Positions 44,717-55,417 of a stretch of 64,000 nucleotides of DNA are shown here, piece by piece (within the stretch, counting starts at the first letter, position 1; every line of letters starts with the position of its first letter). Under the pieces are notes generated by a model that was not told where the DNA came from, searched no databases, and saw nothing but the letters and a program-made list of their open reading frames with translations. Origin of the DNA: Ilex aquifolium. Its lineage: Eukaryota > Streptophyta > Magnoliopsida > Aquifoliales > Aquifoliaceae. The translations under genes were made by a program, and so were the position numbers. Where the stretch lies: the NCBI GenBank assembly GCA_951799425.1, contig OX637394.1, positions 34,384,001 to 34,448,000 on the forward strand. The letters are read 5' to 3'.

Positions 44717-46587
44717 TGATTGGTTGGTAATTACGTCGTTCCTAACCTCGTAACATCACCCTCACCCTCAATGTGTGTATGTGGCTTATAGTGATGGGGG
44801 AGTGTCACTCTCCCTCCGGATGATGCAAGAAGATAGGAAACAACAACAAAATGGATGTAAATGTGGAATGAACAAAATATGTGGAATGAAATGCGGGTGT
44901 GAACAAAAGTGCTCCCCAATCGCAAGGAGTCTTTCGTTGTCGGTGTTTTACTTGGAAGAGTATTCCAAGGTCGTCTCCTCAGGGAAGGAAAGGGAGTTTT
45001 GTGAAAGTGATTTTGCAAAAGTGAAAAGAAAATGTAAAATCTTTTGTTTGAGTTTTGTGTTTGGTTTGTAAATGAAAATGTAAATAAAGAAAGTGTTGGC
45101 TAATCCAAAGGGTTCATTCCAATGGGAATACCAAATCAACTCAAAGCCTTCCTCCGATTGAGCATGAATGAACGATTGATTCGGGGGAAGCTAGGGACGA
45201 GATTGGTGAGTATCTAAGCATAAACCGTGACTAGGCCTACGGAATATCAAAGGCTCACCAACTCATCCACTCTCAACCCCGTCAAACCGAACCATTTGAC
45301 TCTAAAGGGAGGAATGAAGAAGAGTTGAAAAAGGTATTCCCAAGTGGAATTTTCCCTTGGATTAACCAACTTAAATCCTAGCTACTCATATTAACAATGC
45401 AAGACAAGCATAAAGGAAATGGACATGGAAGGGAAATGGAGCATGGAACTTAACTTACAACAAGAAATCTAAAGCTATGAAGGAAAAATATGCAATACCC
45501 AATATAAAAGCTTGAAATGAAGAAAACTTAAATAACAATGGTGAAATGACGAACATGAAAGTAAACTTGCAATAAACTTGAAAGGAATGACATTAAAGAC
45601 AATAAATGAAGCTTACAAGGTTCTTACATTAAACTACAAGTGAAATAGTGGAAGAAAAATGCAAAAACGTCACTTTGAGCACTATTCATCATCTTCCCCC
45701 TTGGAGCTTTCTATATCTAATCCTAAGCTTAGGTAGCCCCCTCAATACAAGCTTGTAATGTTGAATATATGTAGTGTATGCCTCTCATTTTCGTGCATGG
45801 TGGTCCCCCCTAGCTGTGTGAACGAGCTCCCATCAAGAAAGGGCTGAATGGATGGCTTTGACAGGCTAGGGAGAGCATAGCCTGGCAGCCCACTTCCCTC
45901 CCCCTTCCTTCAATGTTCAAGCCTCAAAAGTCTTCCCCAAGGTGTAAGAGAGACATGGTTGTGTAAGGAAATGTTGGGGGAAACGTGGGAGAATCGATGG
46001 TGGGACCCCCAAGCAAGTGGGGCTGAGTTGCAGGAGCATCGGGGCTGCTTCAGGGGAGCGTACCGGTACGCGTACCGGTACCCCGAACACCAGAAACTTC
46101 GGCGTACCGGTACGCGTACCGGTACCCTCTTTTCTACTCTGGACCACTTTTGGTAGAATCGGCATAACTTTTGATCCAACTCTTGGATTGGGCTGAAATT
46201 TTGACACAAAATATAAGACACCCAGATCTACAACTTTCATGTTTTTCACGTGTTCAAATTCGGAGTAGATCATGGTCAAAATGGAGGAACTCCGAGGCAG
46301 TACTTCCAAACGATGTGGCTGCTGATGCCCTTGTTCCCAAGCACCAATGCCTTCTTGATTTCTTCACTTTTAAGCCTCCAATTCTTCATGTATTGTGTCC
46401 ATGCCTTCACCACACATCCATCAAGGTTGCAATGTCCTAAAATCAATCATTTAAGCTATAAAAGGTTGCAACATCAAAATATCAACATTATAGTTCAAAA
46501 CGGCTAACTTCTAAGCACTTATATGCAAAAGTTGAGTTGAAATGCTTGCAATGAGGCCATGAAATATGCAAAATTACGCACTCATCA
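44717..46587 (-). mobile_element. A-family solo LTR (A3)
   Basis: 1871 bp on the minus strand, TGAGTGCG-type start TGATGAGTGC at 46587 and end at 44717 (...ACCAATCA), flanked by TGGAC on both sides (44712-44716 and 46588-46592). No internal sequence remains, as expected after LTR-LTR recombination. It is related to but clearly diverged from array A LTRs. Palindromes here are CGTACCGGTACG (46059-46125). Confidence 0.9.
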
Positions 46588-46604
46588 TGGACCTGCCCAA
46601 GTTT

Positions 46605-47077
46605 TGTAACACCCCAAATACCACCCTGGACGGCATTACATTCTAAAACATTCATGTCATGAGAGCACTAAATATATATCCATCAAATAAGAAACATTCT
46701 TAATTTTAACAAAATTTGGGCAGAGTCTCCTTTGTACAGGAAACTCCACCCAAGAATCACAACCTGTGCAATTCTATTAACTTGACCACACAGGGTCCAT
46801 TTAACCATCCAAAAACAATAAAATTTCTATTTACCATCTATACTACCCTTAACATTATCCCAAAAGAATAGGCCAGATATGACAATTACATTCCCCAAAA
46901 GAATTACATGAATATATCGCGGCGGAGTTTCAAAAGAATCTAGACTTTACATTGTTCAGAAATAAATCCCCTAGTCTAGAGCAAAATAAGCTATATCTCT
47001 AGATGTCCCATTCGGGATCTAGGTACCCCTCCAAGGAAGCTTCCCCAAGGCCCGGCTCATTCACACCGAGCTCTTCC
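46605..47077 (-). mobile_element. Element D 3' LTR, part before element E
   Basis: Near-identical to 57506-57977 of the D 5' LTR, with single substitutions such as ggaaactcc for ggaagctcc. It stops at the E LTR start. Confidence 0.88.
47010..47077. repeat. 68-bp duplication flanking element E
   Basis: The same 68 bases, from attcggga to gagctcttcc, occur again at 50227-50294. A normal insertion would duplicate only about 5 bp. Confidence 0.9.
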
Positions 47078-47383
47078 TGTAACACCCCGCATTTTCGTTC
47101 ATATAGATACATAGATATAGCAAATAATGGTTGTAAAGATGTGGATAGGGGTATTGAAGTGTGTTTGAACTTTGTAAATTTGAAAAGTAAAGATTTAAAA
47201 TGTTAATGAAAATCATAGTTGAAATTTAGTTTTAGTGAGTGAAAATATAAAATGTTAGGTCCTATAACTTGTATTAGATAGGTTTGGTGTATAAATATGT
47301 GTTGGAGAGGTTTGTGATGGATTTGGTTAGTTTTGGAATGGATTGGAAATGGAAAACAAAAGAAATAGACAAATCTGGGATCA

Positions 47384-47553
47384 ACTACCGGTAGTCAAGC
47401 GCCCAGTGTACTCGGACTACCGGTAGTCAAGTATCCAGTGTACCCGAGCTACCGATAGTCAAGTGTCCAGTGTACCCGAGCTACCTGTAGTCAACAGGTA
47501 GTCGAGTGCCAATGTACCCGAGCTACCGGTAGTCAAAATCAGCTACCGGTAGT
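47384..47553. repeat. Palindrome cluster CTACCGGTAG in E LTR
   Basis: Both ACTACCGGTAGT and AGCTACCGGTAGTC versions with decayed members between. Its edge lies 54 bp upstream of the TATA box. Confidence 0.88.
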
Positions 47554-48187
47554 CGCTGTAAAAATCAGACAATTTTAAGTCGCGAACAAGCCGATTTTTC
47601 CTCCACTATAAATACATTTTTGTCACCTCCTTAGCCTTCATTACACCACTCCAAACCCTAGAAAACATAAGAGAGGAAGAGAGAAAGAGAGAAACACAAG
47701 ATCAAGAGAAAACAAGAGATTGAAGGGTTGATTCAAGATCAAAGCCCTAATTTTTCCAAGAACATTAAGGTAGGGGTTTTCTCTCACTCACTTACATTGA
47801 GACTAGGGTATTTATATATGTATGTTGTGGCTATCAATGGTATATATATGTTATGAAATCATCCTCTCTTAGGCTTTTGACAAAGATTACATGTTTTTGA
47901 ACAAAGTTAGGGTTTAATACCCATGGAATCTCTTCTCTAGTTTTAAAACCCTCATTTTTTTGAGAGTGATGCATTTCTTTCTTAAATGCTTTCTTTATTA
48001 TATATTTTGGAACCCTTAGTGCTTTGTGTTGGGTAGAACAATGATGTTATTGTGATCTCATGTATTTTCTTTGTTTGTTGTGGAATTATTACATGATATA
48101 TTTTGGGGGATTTTGGATAGATGATTATAAATTGAAATCAATATTGGAAATTGTATGCTTGGTTGGGTTAATTGTGATGCACATGAG

Positions 48188-48730
48188 TGAGAGGTTCCTT
48201 GTAAGGATGCTCACCCCTTCCCAAGAGGTTCCTTGTAAGGATGCTTGGGAAGCCATGCAATGAATTGTGAGAGGTTCCTTATAAGGATGCTCACCCCTTC
48301 CCAAGAGGTTCCTTGTAAGGATGCTTGGGAAGCCATGTAATGAATTGTGAGAGGTTCCTTGTAAGGATGCTCACCCCTTCCCAAGAGGTTCCTTGTAAGG
48401 ATGCTTGGGAAGCCATGTAATGATTTGTGAGAGGTTCCTTGTAAGGATGCTCACCCATTCTCAAGAGGTTCCTTGTAAGGATGCTTGGGAAGCCATGCAA
48501 TGAATTGTGAGAGGTTCCTTATAAGGATGCTCACCCCTTCCCAAGAGGTTCCTTGTAAGGATGCTAAGGAAGCCATGTAATGAATTGTGAGAGGTTCCTT
48601 GTAAGGATGCTCACCCCTTCCCAAGAGGTTCCTTGTAAGGATGCTTGGGAAGCCATGTAATGATTTGTGAGAGGTTCCTTGTAAGGATGCTCACCCATTC
48701 TCAAGAGGTTCCTTGTAAGGATGCTTGAGA
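48188..48730. repeat. 80-bp tandem repeat with CArG-like boxes in E LTR
   Basis: About seven 80-bp units, each with two copies of AGGTTCCTTRTAAGGATGCT. Most sites read CCTTGTAAGG, which breaks the CArG consensus; two retain CCTTATAAGG. It is the counterpart of the B LTR array. Confidence 0.9.
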
Positions 48731-49394
48731 AACAAAGATGATCTAAAGGGAGGTGGAGGTTACCCTAAAGTATGCCACCTACCGAAAGAATTGTTAGAAA
48801 TTGTTTATGGCAATTAATGGTGATTATTTGCATATGGTACTCGTTTATTCATTTAAGTAATGTTTTACATAAACTTGAGATCCTTTTTAAATGTCACTGC
48901 TTTATTTCAAATTATGTATCTATGTTATGTTAAAAATGAGACCGACCATTTTAAATGCTTTTCTAAACCTTGTATGGGTTTGAGAGAATTTTTCTACAGA
49001 GCTTCGTGCTCACCCCCTACCGCTAACATTTTTCAGATTTCCCGTTTGAGGAGGACTTAAGGGTCAAGGAGCCCGCTACTTGGGAGACTCCACTTGACGG
49101 GACGGTGGACCCCGAGGTGGACGCATAGAGTGACCTCTTTCCTTTTTGTACTAGACTAGAATATTCATTTTGAACCTTGTAAAGTCTAGTTTTCTTTTGT
49201 AATTCCGCTGCGCTACATTATTGGATTTTTGGGATGTAAAGGCCAAAATGGGTCTATTCTTTTGGGATAATGCTGTAAATTTTATGGATGACTTTATGAA
49301 GTCTTATTTATTGATGGATTATTTTAGTGCTCTCATGATATGAATGTTTTAGAATGTAATGCCGTCCAGGGTGTGTTTTGGGGTGTTACAAAGT

Positions 49395-49407
49395 TGGTAT
49401 CAAAGCC
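49395..49407 (+). promoter_or_regulatory. Primer binding site of element E, tRNA-iMet
   Basis: TGGTATCAAAGCC, one mismatch from the B and D site. Confidence 0.88.
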
Positions 49408-49590
49408 TAGGCTTTAGGTCTTACATGGGAGCTGTAGGTTATGGATTACCACTAGAGATGTAGGTTTAGGGTGAAGGAAATTGTAAATTAGATTTTGTAT
49501 ATGCCTTGTGCTTAAATCAAGACATCATACATATCACTTTATTTTATATCTTGCACATCAAGGAAACTAAATTGTGGATTGATGTGTAGG

Positions 49591-50230
49591 ATGGACGGTA
49601 CACGGGGACGAGGACGTGGTCGTGGTCGTGGAGGCCAAGAAAATCCACCACCACCACCTCCCGATGCCATGCAAGGCATCTATCAATGCTTGAGGGAGCT
49701 CACCACTCTGGTACAACACCAGAATGGGAACAACCATAATGGTGGGGCTCATCCACTAGCCCAAGTACGGGGCAACGGAGAGGAGAATAGGAGAATGGTA
49801 GTTCTCCGAGAGTTTCTGAGGCAACACCCGCCTACTTTCCAAGGGATCTCTAACCCCTTGGATGTGGATAAATGAATCCGCCGAGTGAAGAAGATATGTG
49901 ATGGCATGGGGATAGCCGAGGATCTTCGGGTCGGCTTGGCGACTTATCTATTCGAGGGGGAGGCCGACCATTGGTGGGACTCAGTGAAAAGAAGGAGGAC
50001 CACGGATGCACTCACTTGGGAGGAATTTGACCAAATTTTCCAAGACAAGTACTTTCCGGAATCAGTAAGAGACAGAATGAAGGCCGATTTCCTTGCTCTC
50101 CGACAGGGCAGTAGGACAGTGATCGCGTACGAGAGGAGTTTCGATGAGCTATCCCGTTATGCTACAGAGTTTATATCTACTGAGGCCAGCAGGGCCAAGC
50201 GCTTTGAGCAGGGCTTGAGGCCTGCTATTC
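49591..50230 (+). pseudogene. gag: Element E gag, truncated
   Basis: Starts MDGTRGRGRG like B and D and follows the D gag closely (IRRVKKICDGMGIAEDLRVG, WEEFDQIFQDKYFPESV). There is an in-frame TGA at 49873-49875 where D and B have the Trp of WIRRVKK, a G-to-A change. The frame ends at RPAIR at the microhomology junction. The zinc knuckle and all of pol are missing. Confidence 0.9.
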
Positions 50231-50294
50231 GGGATCTAGGTACCCCTCCAAGGAAGCTTCCCCAAGGCCCGGCTCATTCACACCGAGCTCTTCC

Positions 50295-52130
50295 TCTAAA
50301 GCCAAATCTGAAAAATATTAATTGTAGGGGATGAGCACGAAGCTCTATAGCAAAATCTTCCCAAACTCAAACAAGGTTTATAAAAACATATAAAATGGCC
50401 GGTCTCATTTTACAAATAGCATACATAATCTTTGAAGTAAAACATAGACATTTTAAATAGGATCTCAAGTTTAAGTAGCAACAGTAATTTACATAAACAG
50501 TAAAAGAAACCAAGATCCAATACATATCCATTTTCCAAAATATAAACCATTTTCCCACAAGACCTTGTGGAATCCCATACTCCCACAAGTCCTTGTAGGA
50601 AACCATTTTCCACAATAATACAACAATCCATCAATATGTATATGTATCTCAAACATGATGTAAGGCAAACCCCATGAATCGACACATTGAGTAATATCTA
50701 ACCCACACACACCCACACAAATCTTATCAAAGATATCCATCCTTTAGGAAAGGCGTATGCCACACCAATGGCAGTGACGTATCCAACCCAGGCATTAGTA
50801 TACTAACCCTCTTACACGGCACCCGTGAGCAATAGCGGTTTAGTCTTACCAAAGCACTAACCCCACTACGAGTGGTAGGAGAAATGCCAACCTCCACAGA
50901 GCAAGCAACACGTCTACCCACTCTACAATATCTCGTCAAAAGCCACCCATGGTCATCCCACACTCATAAGAGATACAATACCAAACCCAATTTCACAATT
51001 TACAAGAATATCTTAAAAATCCCCAATTTAAGCATGTGACATTTTCAATAACCAACAAAGAAAATGCAAGAGATCACAACAATATCATTTTATTACTCAA
51101 CACAAAACACTATGATTTTGAAATCAAGAATAAAGGAAGAGTTCAAGAGGAAAACCCATCACTCTTGAAAACTAGGGTTTTTCAAACAAAAGAGGGATTT
51201 CATGGGTATACAACCCTAACTTTGTGTAAACCATGTTAACAATTGAAAAAGAACCAATAAACAATGGAGTCATAGCAAATACATATCATTAAGAATCAAA
51301 ACATACATATTTATTAACCCTAACATCAATGTAAGAGAAAGAGAAGAAATCCCCTACCTCAATGCTCAAGAGTTTTAGCCAAATACCCAAGCTTCAAGAC
51401 GTTCTTGCTTTCCTTTCTTTTCCTTTTAATCTCCTCTCCCTAGGGTTTTCAAAAGATTTGGGTGAGAGTGGGTGAAGAATGGAAGAAAAGAGAATGAGTA
51501 GAGAAGTGAAATATTAGAAATCTAGGGTTTTAATCTTCTAAAATGGTGTATCTCTCCTTATCTTTGATGTTCTTCTCTCCCTCTCTTTCTCTCTAAAGGT
51601 GCCTAGGGTTTAGAAGGCTGAAATGGGGCTCAAATAGTCGGCCTTAAGTATTTATAGGGAGAGAGAGAGAGGCCGAAATTCGCGACTTTAAAATAAACAG
51701 TCTGGTTTCGGTAGTACCGGTACTCAGTACCGGTACCATTTAGTACCGGTACCCAGTACCGGTACAAGAAACCTTCTGGAATCGGGGTACCGGTACACAG
51801 TACCGGTACCCAGTACCGGTACCATTTACCCAGTTTTGCCTATTTCTTTTGTTTTCCATTTCCAATCCATTCCAAAACTAACCAAATTCATCACAAACCT
51901 CTCCAACACATATTTATACACCAAACCTATCTAATACAAGTTATAGGACCTAACATTTTATATTTTCACTCACTAAAACTAAATTTCAACTATGATTTTC
52001 ATTAACATTTTAAATCTTTACTTTTCAAATTTACAAAGTTCAAACACACTTCAATACCCCTATCCACATCTTTACAACCATTATTTGCTATATCTATATA
52101 TCTATATGAACGAAAATGCGGGGTGTTACA
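50295..52130 (-). mobile_element. Element D 3' LTR, part after element E
   Basis: Continues the LTR (ctaaagccaaatctgaaaaat) to the terminus GGGGTGTTACA at 52130. TATA box TATAAATA (minus) at 51649-51656. Confidence 0.9.
51714..51823. repeat. Palindrome cluster GTACCGGTAC in D 3' LTR
   Basis: Seven GTACCGGTAC copies; the edge is 58 bp upstream of the TATA box. Confidence 0.9.
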
Positions 52131-52168
52131 ATCCACCCCCCTTAAAGAAAGTTTCGTCCTCGAAACTT
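52131..52168 (-). promoter_or_regulatory. Element D polypurine tract with upstream hairpin
   Basis: TTAAGGGGGGTGGAT before the LTR, with hairpin AAGTTTCG-AGGA-CGAAACTT at 52149-52168, both as in B. Confidence 0.88.
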
Positions 52169-52715
52169 ACCTCAAGTAGTGAACAAAAAGGGATACTTCT
52201 CCCGCATTTCTTGCTCCGATTCCCATGTAGCTTCCTCCACTCCATGGTGTTGCCACCAAACCTTCACTAGTCGGATGACTTTGTTACGGAGTACCTTTTT
52301 CCTTTGCGTCGAGAATTTCTACCGGTTGTTCTTCGTAGGTTGCTCCGTCTTAAATTTCCATCTCCTCCAAGTTCACGACTGGAGTTGCATCCGAGTGACA
52401 CGTCCTCAACATCGACACGTGAAACACGTCATGTACTCTGGATATCTGGGCTAGTAGTCGAAGTTGATACGCCGCATTGCCTACTGCTTTGATCACTTCA
52501 AACGGTCTGGTATATCTTGGCGCTAACTTCTCCTTCTTGCCGAATCGAAACACGCTCTTCTTGTGTGACACCTTGGAAAACATGTAATCTCTCACTTTTA
52601 ATTCCAAGGATCTTCGTCTGTGGTCCGCGTAGCTCTTCTGTCTACTTCGCGCCGTGCGTAGCCTCTCCCGGATGAGTTGAATCTTCTCCGTAGTTTCCCC
52701 ATTGTAGTCCTTACT
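52169..52715 (-). pseudogene. pol: Element D integrase C-terminus and chromodomain remains
   Basis: Minus strand. KLAPRYTRPFEVI (GPY/F module, with Gly changed to Arg) and VHDVFHVSMLRTCHSDATPVV lie within 52350-52607. The downstream part contains a frameshifted chromodomain end (near VWWQHHGVEEATWESEQEMRE). Upstream the homology to the B pol ends at about 52700 (cttctccgtagtttccc). Confidence 0.85.
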
Positions 52716-54056
52716 CCGTTAGTTCGCTGCGCACTCTGATATAAATTACAATCCACCAAAGGTTACAGTTGAAACCTAACCAGACTTGTCCTCCCATCTT
52801 AGCTTCCAAATCCATATACATTTTTCCAACGAAATAATTTAAGAAAAATTAACATAATATCATCGAAAATACCATTTTATTGGTCAATACCAATCTTTAG
52901 AATTTTGAATTAAGGAACAAATAAATAATCAAGCTTGGGAATCAAGAACAAAGTAACAATCGAGTCTTGGAGTCAATAACAGATGCATCTCAAGCTTTAT
53001 AACCAAGAACTAAAGAGTATCGAGTTTTGAACTCAAGGACAAGGAGAAATCAAGTATTGAAATCAAGAGCAATTGAATGTCAAGTCTTGAAATCAAGAAC
53101 CAAAGGATGTCAAGTATTGAATATCAAGAATACATGACTTACAATAGTTATAATCAATCAAATGAATATCAAATTTGGCTATCAAGAGCAAATAAATATT
53201 AAGTTTGGAAATCCAGAATAAAGGCGTATCAAGCGTGAAAGTCGTGAACAAAGGAGAAATTAAGATTTAACGGAACGATCATGTATGGAAATCAATAACA
53301 AACAACTATTAAGGTGTGAAATCAAGAACAAAGGATTATGAAGCTTAGAAATCAAGACCAAAAGAACACTCAAGTCTTGGAACCAAGAACAAAGAATATC
53401 AAGTATTAAATATTGAAAATAATTGAATCACAAGGGTAGAATCAATAACAAACGAATATCAAATTTTTTGGATACCAAGAACAAATGGATCATTAAGCTT
53501 AGGAAGTTAAGGACAAGGAAACAATCAAGTCTCGAGATCAATAACAACGAAGATCAAGCTTGGAATCAGAGATAAAGTAACAATCATGTATTGGAATCGA
53601 TAACAAACGACTATCAAGGTTTGAAATCAATGACAGAGGCAAGATAAAGAGAAAACACCTCTCCCTTGAAAACTAGGATTTCAAGGGCATACCAAAAGGA
53701 TTTGGTGGTCACCCACCCATAACATAGCTTAGAAAAAATAATATTTAAGTTCGGGAATCAAGAACAAAGGAGAAATCAAGAGAAAAACACATCTCCTTTG
53801 TAAACTAGGGTTTGAAGGCATAAGAAAAGATTTAGGGTTTACCCCACCATAATATATTTTGGAACAAGGTAGTATTATCCAGAATGGCAAGACATGATGA
53901 TTTCCTAGCAAGTAGATATAAATTAGAGTCAAAGAGTACATATAAATAAACCCTACTGGTATCCCCTTGTTTTCCCGTAGGCAAGTTAACATATACTGTA
54001 AGTTCTATTCCCTAGAAACCCAATCCCAATTCCACAGCGTACACAGTACGTAGAAA
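52716..54056. repeat. LTR-derived segment with degenerate ~40-bp minisatellite replacing D pol
   Basis: 52880-53640 repeats variants of gaaatcaagaacaaaggaat/atcaagtcttg about twenty times with much divergence. The ends resemble chromovirus LTR leader: attttattggtcaatacc and atcaagagaaaaacacatctcc against attttattactcaacac and gttcaagaggaaaacccatc of the D LTR. No gene is supported here. Confidence 0.65.
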
Positions 54057-54268
54057 AGAATAAGTCACATAGGTATCCAATGTAATTCGGACCCAAGAAT
54101 GGTAGAGAAGAACAATACCTTCCACAACGGCGTTGGAGGCATCTTCCTCCGGTTGAGTCAAAGCAAAAACCCTTCCTTGATTGGCGCCGCCGGGGGCTTG
54201 AGCTTGTAATGGTCTCTATGGTGGTAGTGGCTGTCGTAGCGGTGGCCTGTTTGCATTCACTCGCCCAG
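54057..54268 (-). pseudogene. pol: Element D protease start, frameshifted
   Basis: On the minus strand one frame reads VLLYHSWVRITLDTYVTYSF, aligning with [20 protein letters not shown] of B. The catalytic D-P/S/T-G is replaced by DTY. A +2 shift separates it from gag, and homology to the B protease ends at about 54030-54056. Confidence 0.75.
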
Positions 54269-55417
54269 TTACTTGGTTGGTCTTGGTGGAAAACAATGGA
54301 CAATTATCTTTGAAGTGCCCAACACCTCCACAGGCGAAGCATCAGTGCCTACTCTCTCTGGTACGCCTCCCGCTCCTCGAGCTATCTGAGGTATCTTTTG
54401 TGCTGGCCTTTGTAGAGGTGGCTTGTTTGCTGGTACTTGCTCGGTTGCTTGTTTGGTCCTTGGGGGAAACGAGGGGCATCTATGTTTGAAGTGCCCATAC
54501 TCTCCGCATGCAAAGCATTGGCGCGGGTCAGTTCTTGTTCTAGTCTGAGTCACTTCATCTCCTCGAGTTGTCAGAAGTCTCTGTCCACCTGCCTGGTCTG
54601 GACTTCGGTATGGTGCTGCTCGCTGCACTCCACTGGTGCTAGGGTCCGTCCTGATCGGACCTCCTCTCGCGAAGCTCTGTCGCTGCTGGCTGTCCTCTAT
54701 ATCTCTCTCCACCAATGCAGCTCGGTCAACTAGGTCCCCATACTCCTGGATCTTGAGAGCCACCAGCTTCTCCCGGATAGCAGGCCTCAAGCCCTGCTCA
54801 AAGCGCTTGGCCCTGCTGTCCTCAGTAGATATAAACTCTGTAGCATAACGGGATAGCTCATCGAAACTCCTCTCGTACTCGATCACCGTCCTACTGCCCT
54901 GTCGGAGAGCAAGGAAATCGGCCTTCATTCTGTCTCTTACTGATTCCGGAAAGTACTTGTCTTGGAAAATTTGGTCAAATTCCTCCCAAGTGAGTGCATC
55001 CGTGGTCCTCCTTCTTTTCACTAAGTCCCACCAATGGTCGACCTCCCCCTCGAATAGATAAGTCACCAAGCCGACCCGAAGATCCTCGGCTATCCCCATG
55101 CCATCACATATCTTCTTCACTCGGCGGATCCATTTATCCGCATCCAAGGGGTTAGAGCTCCCTTGGAAAGTAGGCGGGTGTTGCCTCAGAAACTCTCGGA
55201 GAACTACCATTCTCCTATTCTCCTCTCCGTTGCCTGGTACTTGGGCTAGTGGATGAGCCCCACCGTTATGGTTGTTCCCATTCTGGTGTTGTACCAGAGT
55301 GGTGAGCTCCCTCAAACACTGATAGATGCCATTAATTGCATCGGGGGGTGGTGGCGGTGGTGGATTTGCTTGACCTCCACGACCACGCCCACGTCCTCGC
55401 CCTCGTAACCCGTCCAT
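54269..55417 (-). pseudogene. gag: Element D gag, with duplicated zinc knuckle
   Basis: 382 codons from ATG 55417 (MDGLRGRGRG). The Gag domain matches B and E (WIRRVKKICDGMGIAED, YLFEGEVDHWWD, FQDKYFPESVRDRMKADF). A CCHC knuckle CFACGEYGHFKHRC lies near 54476-54520. About 176 bp further on (54299-54343) a second knuckle, [14 protein letters not shown], is readable only in another frame, so a tandem duplication of non-triplet length ended the original frame. The start codon is flanked by the solo LTR target duplication. The N-terminal Gag part is intact; the polyprotein is not. Confidence 0.88.

Larger units (their letters stand above)
47078..49390 (+). mobile_element. Element E 5' LTR, chimeric
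   Basis: 2313 bp. From 47078 to about 47365 it follows the D LTR (tgtaacaccccgcattttcg, the gatgtggatagg block). From about 47370 it follows the B LTR (caaatctgggatcaactacc, ACTACCGGTAGT palindromes, GGTTCCTT repeat, tgggtctattcttttggg end). TATA box TATAAATA at 47607-47614. Confidence 0.85.
47078..50230 (+). mobile_element. Element E: 5' fragment of a chromovirus
   Basis: Plus-strand 5' LTR (47078-49390), primer site and first part of gag. It is truncated at 50230, where gag sequence runs into D LTR sequence across an 8-base shared string (attcggga). No 3' LTR is present. Confidence 0.9.

Noticed and set aside
48060..48263. Possible short membrane protein ORF in the E LTR
   Set aside because: AT-rich LTR leader gives a hydrophobic translation by chance; no homologous frame is kept in the B LTR.
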